DNA of 64,000 nucleotides from Pseudanabaena sp. Salubria-1 (GCA_023336205.1 JALQCR010000007.1:1-64000); one strand, 5' to 3'. Counted from the stretch's first letter, positions 1-9,583 are shown. Translations and numbers: made by a program. The notes: a model not told the origin generated them from the letters alone.

Positions 1-60
1 CCAAAAAAAAAAAAAAAAAAAAAAAAATTTGGGGGGCGGCCCCCCCCCCCCCGCAACATT
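1..60. repeat. homopolymer runs at window edge
   Basis: The first 60 bases hold a run of 25 A, then TTT, six G, CGG and 13 C. No gene is visible here. Such runs can be unstable slippage tracts, or an assembly or contig-end artefact; the sequence alone cannot tell which. Confidence 0.7.
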
Positions 61-75
61 TTTGGGTTTTATTGG

Positions 76-103
76 TTTGGGTTTGAGCACAAAGTGCTGT
101 AAT
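76..103. repeat. dispersed hairpin repeat, copy A
   Basis: A 28-nt motif starting TTTGGGTTTGAGC and ending GCTGTAAT lies at the 3' end of the MBL hydrolase gene. It recurs at 14943-14970. The core here is AGCAC-AAA-GTGCT, against AGCGC-AAA-GCGCT in the other copy, so the two differences are compensatory and keep the stem. It looks like a structured dispersed intergenic repeat. Confidence 0.6.
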
Positions 104-987
104 CAAACTTTGACCAGTGGCTTAGCATCAGTGCGAATAGGAATAGAAATATACATTCCTTCTCTTGCCATTACTGCCCCCGCAAACTTCTCTTGCGCCA
201 GCCGACCAACTTCGTCTAAGTAATCATCATTATGCAAAGGATCGTGATGAAAAATCACTAGAGTCTTGACATTAGCAGCTTCGGCAACTTTGATCGCCTC
301 TTGCCATGTCGAATGCCCCCAACCAACTTTTGGACTTGTACTCGACCAATATTCCTCATCAGAATAAGTCGCATCCATAATCAACACATCCGCATCGCGA
401 GCCAGATATACAAGATTTTCATCAACGCGATCGCCAAAATGTTCAGTATCAGTAGCGTAAACTGCTACGCGATCGCCACAACTAACTCTATAGCCTGTAG
501 CCTCCCCTGGATGATTGAGCATTCCTGCCTCAACTGTCACGCCGTTACCAATATCGATGACGCTGGGAACTTCAATATCAAAAAACTCCAAACATGATGC
601 CATCACTCGTAATGGTACTGGGAAGTTAGGATGATGCATCTGCTCCTCCAGTCGATCCTGCATGGTTTGTCCTGTCGGGGCAATTTTTCCGTAGATTTTA
701 AATACATTTCCTTTGATAAAAGCGGGCGTAAAGAAGGGAAACCCTTGAACATGATCCCAATGACTATGAGTAAAGAAAATACTCGCATCGACAGGCATCT
801 GCTTTAAAAGATGCTGACCTAAAACCCGAATCCCCGTTCCCCCATCAAAAATAATGCGTTCACCTTGGCAACGCATTTCTACACAAGGAGTATTGCCTCC
901 ATAGCGTACTGTGGTTGGGCCAGGTGTAGCTATGCTGCCACGTACACCCCAAAAATGTATAGAGAACTCACTGTCAGAAATGGACAT
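103..987 (-). CDS. MBL-fold metallo-hydrolase (phosphodiesterase-like)
   Basis: This 294-residue protein of the metallo-beta-lactamase fold has the metal-binding motif THSHWDH (His74, His76, Asp78, His79). Further likely ligands are the His of MLNHPGEATG, the Asp of YATDTEHF and the His pair in VIFHHDPLH. The N-terminal pattern FWGVRGSIATPGP is typical of RNase Z-like and cyclic-nucleotide phosphodiesterase-like MBL proteins, so hydrolysis of a phosphodiester is the likely reaction; the substrate cannot be read from sequence. The protein has no signal peptide and should be cytosolic. The ATG at 985-987 is the start, and the stop touches the hairpin repeat at 76-103. It stands alone, divergent from the downstream copper ATPase gene. 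Confidence 0.85.
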   Translation of the reverse strand: MSISDSEFSIHFWGVRGSIATPGPTTVRYGGNTPCVEMRCQGERIIFDGGTGIRVLGQHLLKQMPVDASIFFTHSHWDHVQGFPFFTPAFIKGNVFKIYGKIAPTGQTMQDRLEEQMHHPNFPVPLRVMASCLEFFDIEVPSVIDIGNGVTVEAGMLNHPGEATGYRVSCGDRVAVYATDTEHFGDRVDENLVYLARDADVLIMDATYSDEEYWSSTSPKVGWGHSTWQEAIKVAEAANVKTLVIFHHDPLHNDDYLDEVGRLAQEKFAGAVMAREGMYISIPIRTDAKPLVKV

Positions 988-1419
988 TAGCTAACTCATT
1001 GTCAGAGAATTTTAAACCATTGGGGCAAGGCTGAAAATTTTAGAAAATTTCTACTTTTAAATTGTTAATCTCAACACTAAACGCGAATAATAAACGATAC
1101 TACAAACTTTGCTAGTCTTGGTGAGTTGATTATGCTCATCATTAATTATGACGATTATCTAGTATGAGTAGTATCTAGTACTAATAACTAGAACTTTGAA
1201 TCTAAATATCTCTGATTTTAGCAGCTACATCTAGAGAGCAAGGTAAGTAGGAAACGATTAAAATATCAGAACGCTGTATCAGAATAATTACCCAATCAAT
1301 CAAATTAGATTAGGGTATACGCTAACCCTATGTATTGCTTTGTGGCTATCAGCTTTTAGTACTAGCTATTGACTAATAGACCCCGTAAGACCAATTCTGA
1401 CAAGTAGATGGACGTAACC
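988..1419. other. gene-free divergent intergenic region
   Basis: This AT-rich stretch separates the MBL hydrolase (minus strand) from the copper ATPase (plus strand) and must hold both promoters. I see only short direct repeats around 1155-1195 (variants of TAGTA/CTAGTA). There is no convincing CopY- or CueR-like operator, no RNA gene and no ORF with family features. Confidence 0.5.
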
Positions 1420-1463
1420 AACTTTGTAAGTTTGTGCCCGCAGGGGGGCAAACTTACAAAGTT
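1420..1463. repeat. inverted repeat overlapping the possible copA 5' end
   Basis: The 15-nt arms AACTTTGTAAGTTTG (1420-1434) and its exact complement (1449-1463) enclose a GC-rich loop. The first possible GTG of the copper ATPase frame (1434) lies inside this hairpin, which argues for a start further downstream. Confidence 0.75.
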
Positions 1464-1499
1464 GTGGATGATTTTTTTATAAATTTTGGATACAAGTTT

Positions 1500-3893
1500 G
1501 TGACAGTGCCTCAATCAACAGCAACACCTATCTCTCAATCTAGTTTGCAATCTAGTTCCTTAGCCCTAGCGATCGCAGGTATGAAGTGCGCGGGTTGTGT
1601 GGCTACAGTGGAAAAACGTTTGCTTACCTGTGTAGGCGTAAAGGCTGCAAGTGTGAATTTGCTAACCGAAAAAGCAACCGTAATTTATAATTCTGAAAAT
1701 ACCGCACAAGAACTAGCTCCGCAATTGATTGAGGCGATCGCCAAAGCAGGTTTTTCGGCAGAGTTTATTAGTAAAGACGATCGCAAGAATACTCGCAATT
1801 CCTTATCCCCAAATTCCGCCAAAAATTCTTGGTTCGGGCTTAGTCAAGAAATTGCTATCCCTGCATTATTGGTGATTTTAGCAATCGTCGGACATCTGGG
1901 CTTGATTGGTGTTGCTGATTTGCCCCTAATTGGCAATATGTATGCCCATTGGGTAGTCTCGACTGTAGCGCTAGGCTGGATTGGGAGACCGATCTGGTGG
2001 GACGGATTGAAATCGCTATGGTATCGCGCTCCAAACATGAACTCATTGGTGGGATTGGGAACAGTTTCCGCATATTTAGCTAGCTCGATCGCCTTATTTG
2101 TTCCGCAGTTAAATTGGCAATGCTTTTTTGAAGAGCCTGTAATGCTGTTGGGATTTGTATTGCTAGGACAAGCTTTGTTAGAACGAGCCAAGGGCAAAGC
2201 CTCCAGTGCAATTCGAGCTTTGATGGAGCTACAACCCGCTAGCGCTAGATTGTTAGTCAGTAGTACTGATGGCGATCTGCAAGTGCCAATGTCTGTGGAA
2301 GAGCTGCAAGTAGGCGATCGCATCGTCGTTTGGGCGGGAGAAAAAATTCCTGTTGATGGTGAAATTATCGCTGGCTGTTCTAGCGTTGATGAGTCAATGC
2401 TGACGGGCGAATCAATGCCTGTAACTAAGCAATTAGGAGCGCGGGTTACAGGAGCAACCCTAAATCTGACAGGAGCAATCACAGTTCAAGTTTTGCAAAC
2501 TGGCTCCGAAACGACCTTAGCGCGGATTGTGTCACTAGTGGAGTCAGCTCAGGCAAGTAAAGCGCCGATTCAGTATTTAGCCGATCGCGTGGCAGGATAT
2601 TTTGCTTATTCAGTAATGGCGATCGCTGCTTTGACATTTTTGATCTGGTACGGATTGCTCCATGCCGAAATTGTGTTTAGTTTACGATTAGCGATCGCGG
2701 TTTTAGTAGTGGCTTGTCCTTGTGCTTTAGGATTAGCAACACCGACCGCAATCATGGTTGGCACAGGAATCGGTGCAGAAAAAGGCATCTTAATCAAAGG
2801 CGGCGCGAGTCTTGAAAAAATCGATCAACTCTCTGCTGTAGTTTTTGATAAGACTGGCACTTTGACCACGGGCAAGCCTGAAGTTACTGATGTTGTCACC
2901 AATGATTTAATAGTTTTTGGACGAAAGCTCATTGAGCAAACAACTTTCAAAAGTTTGGTTGAAGAACGTGAAGTACCGACATCAGCATTACGGATTTTGC
3001 AATTAGCTGCCAGTGCGGAGGTGGGAGCAAATCATATTCTTGGAGCAGCAACGATCGCTAAAGCTGAAGAATTAGGTATCGAGTTATTACCCACTCAATC
3101 TTCACAGATTGTGGCTGGCTGCGGTGTCGAAGCCAAGCTGACCACTGGTGAAACAATTTTGGTGGGCAATGGTGCATGGCTGCAAGAACAGCATGTAGAA
3201 ATTGCCAGCGAGATGTTAGAGCGATCGCAGAATTTAGCAGAATTCGGCAAAACTCCAATTTTTATCGCAATCCAATGTACTTCCCCCGATGGGGGAAGTA
3301 CATTGGATTTAGTAGGGATTATCGCCATACGCGATCGCCTCAAGCCAGAAGCCTGTGATGTAGTCCGCCAAATTGAAGCGATGGGCTTACAAGTCTGGAT
3401 GCTCACAGGCGATCGCCAAGAAACCGCCAATGCGATCGCTAACCAGTTGGGCATTCCCACTGAACGAGCGATCGCGGAAGTCAAACCCGATGGCAAAGCA
3501 GATGCTGTAATGAAATTACTCGCTCTAGGTCAGCGTGTAGCGATGATAGGCGATGGTGTTAATGATGCACCTGCTTTGGCTAGTGCCACCGTAGGCATTG
3601 CGCTCAGTTCAGGTACTGATGTTGCCATGGAAACTGCGGATATTGTCTTAATGCGTCATGACATTAGCGATATCGTCCCTGCGATCCAACTCAGTCGCGC
3701 TACTTTTAGCAAAATCCGCCAAAATCTATTTTGGGCATTTGCTTACAACACTCTTGCGATCCCCATTGCCGCAGGGATTCTCTACCCTAGTTTTGGCATC
3801 TCTCTCAATCCGACGATCGCAGGTTTAGCGATGGCATTTAGTTCTATAAGTGTGGTTCTGAGTTCGCTATCATTGAGATCTAGAAGAAAATAG
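1500..3893 (+). CDS. copper-translocating P1B-type ATPase
   Basis: This is a heavy-metal P-type ATPase that moves Cu(I) across a membrane at the cost of ATP. Features in order: one N-terminal HMA domain with GMKCAGC (about nt 1580), membrane helices, the actuator motif TGES (about 2405), the transmembrane CPC metal site (about 2718), the phosphorylation motif DKTGT (about 2848), and the hinge GDGVNDAP (about 3550). CPC with a single CxxC HMA fits the cyanobacterial Cu(I) pumps CtaA/PacS; which of the two cannot be decided here. The frame is open from a GTG at 1434 (819 residues), but that codon lies in a hairpin, so GTG 1500 or 1506 is preferred (797 or 795 residues). A perfect palindrome lies in frame at 3269-3309 and encodes about a dozen extra residues in the nucleotide-binding domain. 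Confidence 0.9.
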   Translation: MTVPQSTATPISQSSLQSSSLALAIAGMKCAGCVATVEKRLLTCVGVKAASVNLLTEKATVIYNSENTAQELAPQLIEAIAKAGFSAEFISKDDRKNTRNSLSPNSAKNSWFGLSQEIAIPALLVILAIVGHLGLIGVADLPLIGNMYAHWVVSTVALGWIGRPIWWDGLKSLWYRAPNMNSLVGLGTVSAYLASSIALFVPQLNWQCFFEEPVMLLGFVLLGQALLERAKGKASSAIRALMELQPASARLLVSSTDGDLQVPMSVEELQVGDRIVVWAGEKIPVDGEIIAGCSSVDESMLTGESMPVTKQLGARVTGATLNLTGAITVQVLQTGSETTLARIVSLVESAQASKAPIQYLADRVAGYFAYSVMAIAALTFLIWYGLLHAEIVFSLRLAIAVLVVACPCALGLATPTAIMVGTGIGAEKGILIKGGASLEKIDQLSAVVFDKTGTLTTGKPEVTDVVTNDLIVFGRKLIEQTTFKSLVEEREVPTSALRILQLAASAEVGANHILGAATIAKAEELGIELLPTQSSQIVAGCGVEAKLTTGETILVGNGAWLQEQHVEIASEMLERSQNLAEFGKTPIFIAIQCTSPDGGSTLDLVGIIAIRDRLKPEACDVVRQIEAMGLQVWMLTGDRQETANAIANQLGIPTERAIAEVKPDGKADAVMKLLALGQRVAMIGDGVNDAPALASATVGIALSSGTDVAMETADIVLMRHDISDIVPAIQLSRATFSKIRQNLFWAFAYNTLAIPIAAGILYPSFGISLNPTIAGLAMAFSSISVVLSSLSLRSRRK
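3269..3309. repeat. perfect palindrome inside the copper ATPase gene
   Basis: Two 19-nt arms (3269-3287 and 3291-3309) are exact reverse complements around the loop GAT. The unit is read in frame as part of the P-type ATPase, between FIAI and LVGIIAIRD. These two blocks are nearly adjacent in related pumps, so the palindrome looks inserted. Confidence 0.9.
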
Positions 3894-3944
3894 GATGTGC
3901 AGCGCCTCGAGCTGCTTATAGCGGTTTTCAGTTGAGTGGGACAC

Positions 3945-3986
3945 AAAAAATGTAGGGGCAATTCATGAATTGCCCCTACATTTTTT
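3945..3986. repeat. 42-nt perfect loopless palindrome
   Basis: The 21-nt arms meet at the centre AATTCATGAATT with no loop. The arms hold TGTAGGGGCAATTC and its complement and end in six A and six T. The element lies between the copper ATPase stop and the SMR gene. It could end copA transcription, but perfect symmetry without a loop suggests a dispersed repeat. Confidence 0.8.
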
Positions 3987-4016
3987 AAAATTTTTTGGTC
4001 AGTTAAGGAATACATT

Positions 4017-4337
4017 GTGGATTGGATTAATTTAATTATTGCGGGACTATTGGAAGTTGTTTGGGCAAGCAGCTTGAAATATACAGAAGGCTTCACAAAG
4101 CCCATTCCTAGTCTGATCACCATTGCCTCACTAGCTGCTAGCTTCATCCTGCTAGCCCAAGCCTTAAAAACTCTACCCGTTGGCACAGGCTATGCAGTTT
4201 GGACAGGAATCGGCGTGGTGGGAACTGCAATTATCGGCTCATTATTTCTCGGTGAGTCGCGGGATTTACCGAGATTTATCTGCATCAGCCTGATTGTTCT
4301 CGGTATAGGGCAACCGCACACGTTCATGAATAAATAA
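4017..4337 (+). pseudogene. SMR-family efflux protein, C-terminus replaced by IS
   Basis: This small multidrug resistance (EmrE/SugE-like) membrane protein has four predicted helices. The conserved Glu of helix 1 is seen in [18 protein letters not shown], and the typical [19 protein letters not shown] segment follows. The start is GTG 4017, with AAGGA at 4005-4009. An ISAs1-type element enters at 4306, so the last native residue is about Gly96 and the tail is read from IS sequence ([10 protein letters not shown]). Joining the bases on either side of the element restores LGIVGLRLTSSK and a stop shortly after 5593. Only the end of helix 4 is changed, so activity may survive. Substrates are unknown. 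Confidence 0.85.
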
Positions 4338-5583
4338 TGAAGACTAAGGTGAGACTATGTTTAAGGCGTTAAGTATAAGCTTGAGATAGTTGTCATCCCA
4401 TCCAGCTTTAAGTCGTTTAGTCTTGACTCCGACCTTAGTTTTTTTGTCACGGGAAAGTAAATTTAAGCCAACATGACGAATAACAGCTAAGTTTTCAGCA
4501 GTATAGCCTCGACAAGATTGAGAAGCATCTTCATCAAACCCAACATCAAGAATCCAATGCAGTTGATTTTCAATACTCCAATGACTTCTAACAGATTGAG
4601 AGAACCTGTGAACATCACTCTCAATACTCAGAATATAATATCGCTGTTGGATAGAAACTACGCCATTGACACTACGTTCTGATTCAACCATGCCAATACT
4701 TTTTAACCCTGTCCATTTCTCTGCGCCAATGAGAAATTCTGTATTACCCATAGTCCAATAGGATCTCTTCTCAATGCGCCCATGTCCTTTTTCTACTGTT
4801 GAATGGAATTGATGTTCGATATTATGGAATTTTTGCGAGCGAGCAGATGTGAATAATTGACTTACATCATCATGGAGATTACCTTGATTTCCTTTTAGCG
4901 CTAATACATAATCTGCACCTTGTTCAATGATTGTTTTGGCGATTTCGGTCTGACATCCCATTGCGTCTATGCTGACCAAACAACCTCGAATTGCCAACAT
5001 TTCCAGCAATGGTGGGATAGCGGTTATTTCATTTGATTTCTCACTAACTTTTTTCTGTCCCAGAACCAAATGCTGCGTTGCCGACCAAACACTCACCATA
5101 TGAATTAGGCTACGGGAGTTGCCTGCTTCCTTTGCTCCTCTCAACGTTTTGCCATCAATATTAATCAATTCTCCGTCTGTTGTTTTATGGACTGCTTCCA
5201 TCCATCCTATAAAACATTTTTGCAATTCTGATGGGTTCAGTCGAGCAAATATTCTCTCAAATGTATCTGCTGATGGTATTCCATTTTCTAATTCTAAAAA
5301 TGTCTTTAACCATTTTTCCTTTGATTTTCCATATTCTGCTATTGCTGTAAAATCATTTGCTCCGCTTATTGTTCCACATATGCTGATTACCAATATGTCT
5401 AATAGCTTATGTTCGATACTATGTGCTGCTCTGGGGTCTCGCAAGTTGCCAAAATGTGTCTCAATTAATGCGACTGGGCTGATTGTAGAAGACATGTCAC
5501 TTTTTTACTTTTAATTTATATTGGTCATTTTACTTTGCCTTCTTTGTTTCGTTGTTTATTCATGAACGTGTGCGGTTGCCCTA
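4306..5583 (-). mobile_element. ISAs1-family insertion sequence, copy 1
   Basis: The 1,278-bp element starts TAGGGCAACCGCACACG and ends with the inverse, with inverted repeats of about 28 bp. It is flanked by the 10-bp direct repeat GTTCTCGGTA (4296-4305 and 5584-5593). A second copy at 41929-43206 reads the same along its length and has its own different 10-bp duplication, which fixes the element ends. Confidence 0.95.
4344..5495 (-). CDS. ISAs1-family transposase, copy 1
   Basis: This 383-residue DDE transposase has the N-terminal associated domain (FGNLRDPRAAHSIEHKLLDI) and the catalytic core, with IDGKTLRGAK, SIDAMGCQ and HWSIENQLHWILDVGFDED. It fills the element and is intact, so the copy may still be active. 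It is identical in sequence to the protein encoded at 41967-43118. Confidence 0.95.
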   Translation of the reverse strand: MSSTISPVALIETHFGNLRDPRAAHSIEHKLLDILVISICGTISGANDFTAIAEYGKSKEKWLKTFLELENGIPSADTFERIFARLNPSELQKCFIGWMEAVHKTTDGELINIDGKTLRGAKEAGNSRSLIHMVSVWSATQHLVLGQKKVSEKSNEITAIPPLLEMLAIRGCLVSIDAMGCQTEIAKTIIEQGADYVLALKGNQGNLHDDVSQLFTSARSQKFHNIEHQFHSTVEKGHGRIEKRSYWTMGNTEFLIGAEKWTGLKSIGMVESERSVNGVVSIQQRYYILSIESDVHRFSQSVRSHWSIENQLHWILDVGFDEDASQSCRGYTAENLAVIRHVGLNLLSRDKKTKVGVKTKRLKAGWDDNYLKLILNALNIVSP

Positions 5584-5671
5584 GTTCTCGGTATTGTTGG
5601 TTTGCGATTGACAAGCTCAAAATGATAGGATGATCGCTGCTTTGCACTACCCTTTCGCCTGAGCTACAAGA

Positions 5672-7264
5672 ATGGATTCTAAGTCTCTGAATGACAAATC
5701 TTTGAATGCTAAGTCATTGCTGTTAAGTATTCTCAGCTTATTGTCTATTTTATTTATTTTCTTTACTTTGCAAGCAAGCTGGAATAATCCACAGGAGCAG
5801 ACAAAATTAGATTTGCTCCAAACTGATTTGATTTTACAAGCTACTCAAGTTCAAGAAAAAGATCAAGACAGTCCCAAAGATGACATATTCCAAATCTTAA
5901 TTGGTGAAAGCAAACCTCAAGAACTCTATATACAAGCTCTCAATAGTTATCAAGAAGTACTCAAAGCCAGCAAATCTAGTCTCACCAGCCTAGAGCAAGT
6001 CTCCTTATCTCCTGAGGCAAGAGTCTATGAACCACAGGCACTCTCTAAACAAAAGCAGAAGAAGTTAACTAGCGTTAGTGAAATCAGTATTCGCACAGGA
6101 CTGCTCCAAATTCAGACTGGCGATACTCAAGGTGCGATCGCTACATGGGAGAGTGTAGCAGCATTAGAAGGTCAATCCATGACTAGCTATGGATTAACCG
6201 CACAGATCCTCAAAGGATTGTGGTCAGAGCCAATCATGTTATTCCCTAATGCTGAAACTCAGATTCAGCGAACCCTTGATGGTTGGTATCGCAAGACAGC
6301 TCTAACCAAACTCTATGAATCACAACAAAGAAGCGAGAAAATTCCTGAACTTGAACAAAAAGCTCAAATAGAAGTCAATATAGCAATTAATCGTTTAGTC
6401 ATTATCAATTCTATCCCACTGATCGGCGGCGGTATAGGAGTTTTAGTTTGGATGATTTTACTGGTGCAATGGATTTTCTTCCGTCAGTCTTCTCCTTTTT
6501 ACAAAAAATCTCAAGATGACACAAACCAAAATCCTAATCAAGCCAATTTGCAAGTGCCTTGGGGTATTACAACTATTTGGGAAGTCATGGTGCTATGGTT
6601 CACTGCATTTTGTTTAATGACCCAATTTGTATTGCCATTAATCTTTGAATTTTTGGGCATCCAAACAAGAGCTAGTGAAGACTATACAATCCAAGCATTA
6701 TTAGTTTTGATTCCCTACACGCTTTCAGTTATTCCAATGTTGCCAATTTTGCAAGCTAGTCTTGCTGCCTATCAGCCTTTACCCGAAGGATGGTTTCGCA
6801 TCAAAATTACGCCGCCACAATGGTTATTGTGGGGAGTTGGTGGATATTTTGCCTCCGTTCCCTTAGTTCTAGTGATTTCTGTACTTAGCCAAAAATTTCT
6901 ACAAGGTCAAGGGGGAGGCAATCCCTTATTACCAATTTTGACTGACAGCCAAAATAATTTACCTAAGTTTCTACTCTGGACTACTCTAGCGATCGCAGCG
7001 CCATTTTTCGAGGAATATCTATTTCGTGGGTTTCTACTACCTTCACTGACTAAATTTTTACCAGTCTGGAGTGCGATCGCACTAAGTGGTTTTTTCTTCG
7101 CGCTAGCCCATTTAAATCTTGCCGATATTATTCCTCTTACTACTCTCGGAATAATAATGGGTTTTGTCTATTGGCGATCAAAAAATCTGCTCTCTTCAAT
7201 GCTTCTACACTGTCTTTGGAATAGCGGTAGTTTCTTGGCTTTGATCGCTCTTGGAGGTAAATAG
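5672..7264 (+). CDS. CPBP-family intramembrane metalloprotease
   Basis: This 530-residue membrane protein has an N-terminal helix (about residues 14-32), a periplasmic or cytosolic alpha-helical stretch to about 245, then several membrane helices. The C-terminal third carries the CPBP (CAAX-protease/bacteriocin-processing) motifs: EEYLFRG near residue 446, FALAHLN near 478 and HCLWNSG near 512. The Glu-Glu and two His supply the predicted catalytic metal site. The long N-terminal extension is common in cyanobacterial members; the substrate is unknown. It follows the interrupted SMR gene on the same strand and is convergent with tilS, with a hairpin between them. Confidence 0.85.
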   Translation: MDSKSLNDKSLNAKSLLLSILSLLSILFIFFTLQASWNNPQEQTKLDLLQTDLILQATQVQEKDQDSPKDDIFQILIGESKPQELYIQALNSYQEVLKASKSSLTSLEQVSLSPEARVYEPQALSKQKQKKLTSVSEISIRTGLLQIQTGDTQGAIATWESVAALEGQSMTSYGLTAQILKGLWSEPIMLFPNAETQIQRTLDGWYRKTALTKLYESQQRSEKIPELEQKAQIEVNIAINRLVIINSIPLIGGGIGVLVWMILLVQWIFFRQSSPFYKKSQDDTNQNPNQANLQVPWGITTIWEVMVLWFTAFCLMTQFVLPLIFEFLGIQTRASEDYTIQALLVLIPYTLSVIPMLPILQASLAAYQPLPEGWFRIKITPPQWLLWGVGGYFASVPLVLVISVLSQKFLQGQGGGNPLLPILTDSQNNLPKFLLWTTLAIAAPFFEEYLFRGFLLPSLTKFLPVWSAIALSGFFFALAHLNLADIIPLTTLGIIMGFVYWRSKNLLSSMLLHCLWNSGSFLALIALGGK

Positions 7265-7295
7265 CTAAAAGATTCGCAAAGCGAACCTTTTAGCT
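7263..7295. terminator. hairpin between CPBP gene and tilS
   Basis: The arms AGCTAAAAG and CTTTTAGCT carry the apex TTCGC-AAA-GCGAA. It starts at the CPBP stop and contains the tilS stop (7290-7292), so it can serve both convergent genes. Confidence 0.7.
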
Positions 7296-8291
7296 AATAT
7301 GAAGCACAATCCAAGGATGTTCTACTAAAGCAGAAATATTGCCTTTAAATGGTGCGCTTTGAGATCGATTTTGAGCAGTCAATAAATTTAGGAATCGCTC
7401 AATATCTTCAAAATTTACTTGACGTGGCAAATATCGTGATAAGAACTGTCTTACGATCCTTCTTTGTATTGCTAGGGGCTGCTCTTGCAGAATTAGGCGA
7501 TGCAAGCGCGGTAATCGCTCATCCCAAATCACCGAAACATTATCTTCAAAAAAGAAACTAGCTTGCTTTTCCAAATAGAGTACATCGTCATGCAAAAGCT
7601 CTGAAGTCTGCGCGATCGCAATTTCTAGTTGGGCATTAAAATGCTCCTGTAAATAAGGAATTGTTTCCAAACGTAAGCGATTACGACGATATTCCAGATT
7701 TTGATTAGTGCTATCTTCCCAAATAGGAATTTGATTTTCGTGGCAAAATGCTAAAGTCTCATGACGACTGACGTTTAACAATGGACGTACCAACTTAATT
7801 TCTGGTGTAAGAGATCGCATCCAAGTCAAAGAAGCCAAGCCATCGGCTCCACTTCCGCGAATCAAGTTATGTAGCAATGTTTCAACGCGATCGCTGCGCG
7901 TATGCCCTGTCGCCACATAAGCACATTTATGAATATTCGCCATCTCCACCAACATCGCATAGCGCCATTTTCGAGCATCAGCTTCATTCGCTAGAATACT
8001 CTCAGCCGTTCTTAAACAAAAAGCAATTTCCCATTCCTTTGCAATATTTTCAACATGCGCAGCATTAGCACTTGAGTCACTCCGCCACCGATGATCGCAA
8101 TGGGCGATCGTTAAATTCCAGTTAAACTTTGCGCTTTGCATCTGTAAAAGCTTGGCTAAACATAGGGAATCCTGCCCTCCAGAAACTGCCACCAAAAGAC
8201 TTGCATCTCTAGGTAATATTTCGGGCTGCGATCGCAAAACTGCGTTTAAATTAGCCCGTAATAGTTTTGTGAAATGACTGTTGGAGTTCAA
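7290..8291 (-). CDS. tilS: tRNA(Ile)-lysidine synthetase
   Basis: TilS uses ATP to join lysine to C34 of the tRNA(Ile) with a CAU anticodon, which makes it read AUA; it is essential in bacteria. The PP-loop SGGQDS sits at residues 37-42, followed by the N-type ATPase core with AHCDHRWR, ATGHTRSDRVETLLHNLIRG and the WEDSTN segment. At 333 residues it is close to cyanobacterial homologues. The only start ahead of the PP-loop is TTG 8291; no clear ribosome site precedes it, so the exact start is uncertain. The stop lies in the hairpin shared with the CPBP gene. Confidence 0.92.
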   Translation of the reverse strand: MNSNSHFTKLLRANLNAVLRSQPEILPRDASLLVAVSGGQDSLCLAKLLQMQSAKFNWNLTIAHCDHRWRSDSSANAAHVENIAKEWEIAFCLRTAESILANEADARKWRYAMLVEMANIHKCAYVATGHTRSDRVETLLHNLIRGSGADGLASLTWMRSLTPEIKLVRPLLNVSRHETLAFCHENQIPIWEDSTNQNLEYRRNRLRLETIPYLQEHFNAQLEIAIAQTSELLHDDVLYLEKQASFFFEDNVSVIWDERLPRLHRLILQEQPLAIQRRIVRQFLSRYLPRQVNFEDIERFLNLLTAQNRSQSAPFKGNISALVEHPWIVLHIS

Positions 8292-8315
8292 GGGTTATTA
8301 TTTGCTAAAACTTAT

Positions 8316-8338
8316 GATAAAAAATGATTATCAATGAC
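8316..8338. promoter_or_regulatory. candidate Fur box
   Basis: The core AATGATTATCA (8323-8333; TGATAATCATT on the other strand) matches the centre of the Fur consensus GATAATGATAATCATTATC, with AT-rich flanks that partly extend the match. It lies between tilS and the exported-protein gene at 8528. The call rests on motif match only. Confidence 0.5.
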
Positions 8339-8527
8339 ATAATCATGTATAATTTAAGACCTTCAGCATAAGAGAAATCGTGCGAAGATCTTAAAAAGAG
8401 TATTGCATTTTTGTGTTGTTTGAAAGAAAAGCAATTCGCTTTTCTACTGTTCCGAATTTACTGAGCCTAAGATTGCACGATTTCTGCTAGTACAGCGAAG
8501 TTAGCTTGAGGGTGAGGAATATACAAA

Positions 8528-9583
8528 ATGCAAAAGGTAAGCTCTATGATGAATAAATTATTGCTGGTGTCCGCAGGGGCATTCTGTACGTTCGTGGCGC
8601 TTGTTCCAAGCAACGAGCTATCTGCACAATCAAAATTTGCCCCAAATAAGGCACATAACAACAAGGACAAAGTAATTAGTCCTGCATCATTGACATCGAA
8701 AAATTCTGCTTCTAAAATCACAAAAAAAACTCCCAAACAGGAAATTTCTAATAGTAAGGGTATAAATCGCTCGATTAACCAAGCGCAATATCTGAAGCTC
8801 GATCCAAAAAATGCTTATAAACCATCCATTTTTCTAGCCTAAGAATCATCCGCCGACGCTTTACGACAAAATTTGAAAATCGCTCCACTAGATATAGCTT
8901 CTAGTAAAGATCTAGCTAACGCTCCTGGTCTAACCTTTGCTACTCCTAGTGCCTTTGGTGCATATTGGGGAGATGCTTTTTTGGGGATATCTGGTGCAAC
9001 TGCGGGTAAAGCAAGAGCTGGTCAAGTTGATGGCAGTATCAGCGCAGGTTTTGGCTTAGGCACTAGCGATACAGTTGGAGTCGAAGTCGCTTTTAATATT
9101 GGCAGCATCAAAAACTTTGCTGCAAATGGTTCGATGGATATCAAGCTGCATCGTACAGTCTATTCTGAAGGTTCAAACCGCATTGCTGTAGCTGCTGGCT
9201 GGAATACCTTTGCTCAATATGGAAATGAGGGGATTGCTCCTTCCTCAGTCTATGGGGTACTAACCAGCTACTCTTTGCTTCAGCCTGATAGCGACTATAA
9301 TAAGATGCCGATATCCTTTACTGTTGGCGCAGGTGGTGGTTCTTTCCGAAAAGATAATGCTAGTATAGGCGTAATGGCTGGAGTTGGCGTACAAGTTCAT
9401 CCTCAGATTGGACTTGGGTTTGGCTGGAGTGGTGTTGGGATAAATGCTGGAGTTTCGTACGTTCCTGTGCCGTCAGTTCCTTTGACAATTGGACTAACTG
9501 GAGGTGATCTATCCAACACATCGGTTGGAGGTACAGTTTTGGTTTTAAACCTCTCTTATGGATTCAACTTTTTACCTAAATAA
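8528..9583 (+). pseudogene. exported barrel-like protein with in-frame stop
   Basis: One reading frame runs from ATG 8528 (or ATG 8549/8552) to TAA 9581-9583, broken only by a TAA at 8840-8842. The first part has a signal peptide (MNKLLLVSAGAFCTFVALVP, cleavage near LSAQ) and a Lys/Asn-rich linker. The second part, after the stop, is rich in Gly and alternating hydrophobic residues and ends SYGFNFLPK, like the terminal strand of an outer-membrane beta barrel. No frameshift is needed to join them: a single base would restore about 351 residues. Either the gene is dead, or translation passes or restarts at TTG 8873 without a signal peptide. The family was not recognised. A candidate Fur site lies upstream. 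Confidence 0.75.

Noticed and set aside
1434..1499. Coding extension of the copper ATPase from GTG 1434
   Set aside because: This stretch is mostly a hairpin and the encoded residues do not look like a P-ATPase N-terminus.
1844..2482. Long reading frame antisense to the copper ATPase
   Set aside because: It is a shadow of the ATPase frame with no domain features.
3945..3986. Operator for the SMR gene
   Set aside because: A loopless 42-nt palindrome with TGTAGGGGCAATTC arms is of a type scattered in cyanobacterial genomes; a repeat is more likely than a dedicated operator.
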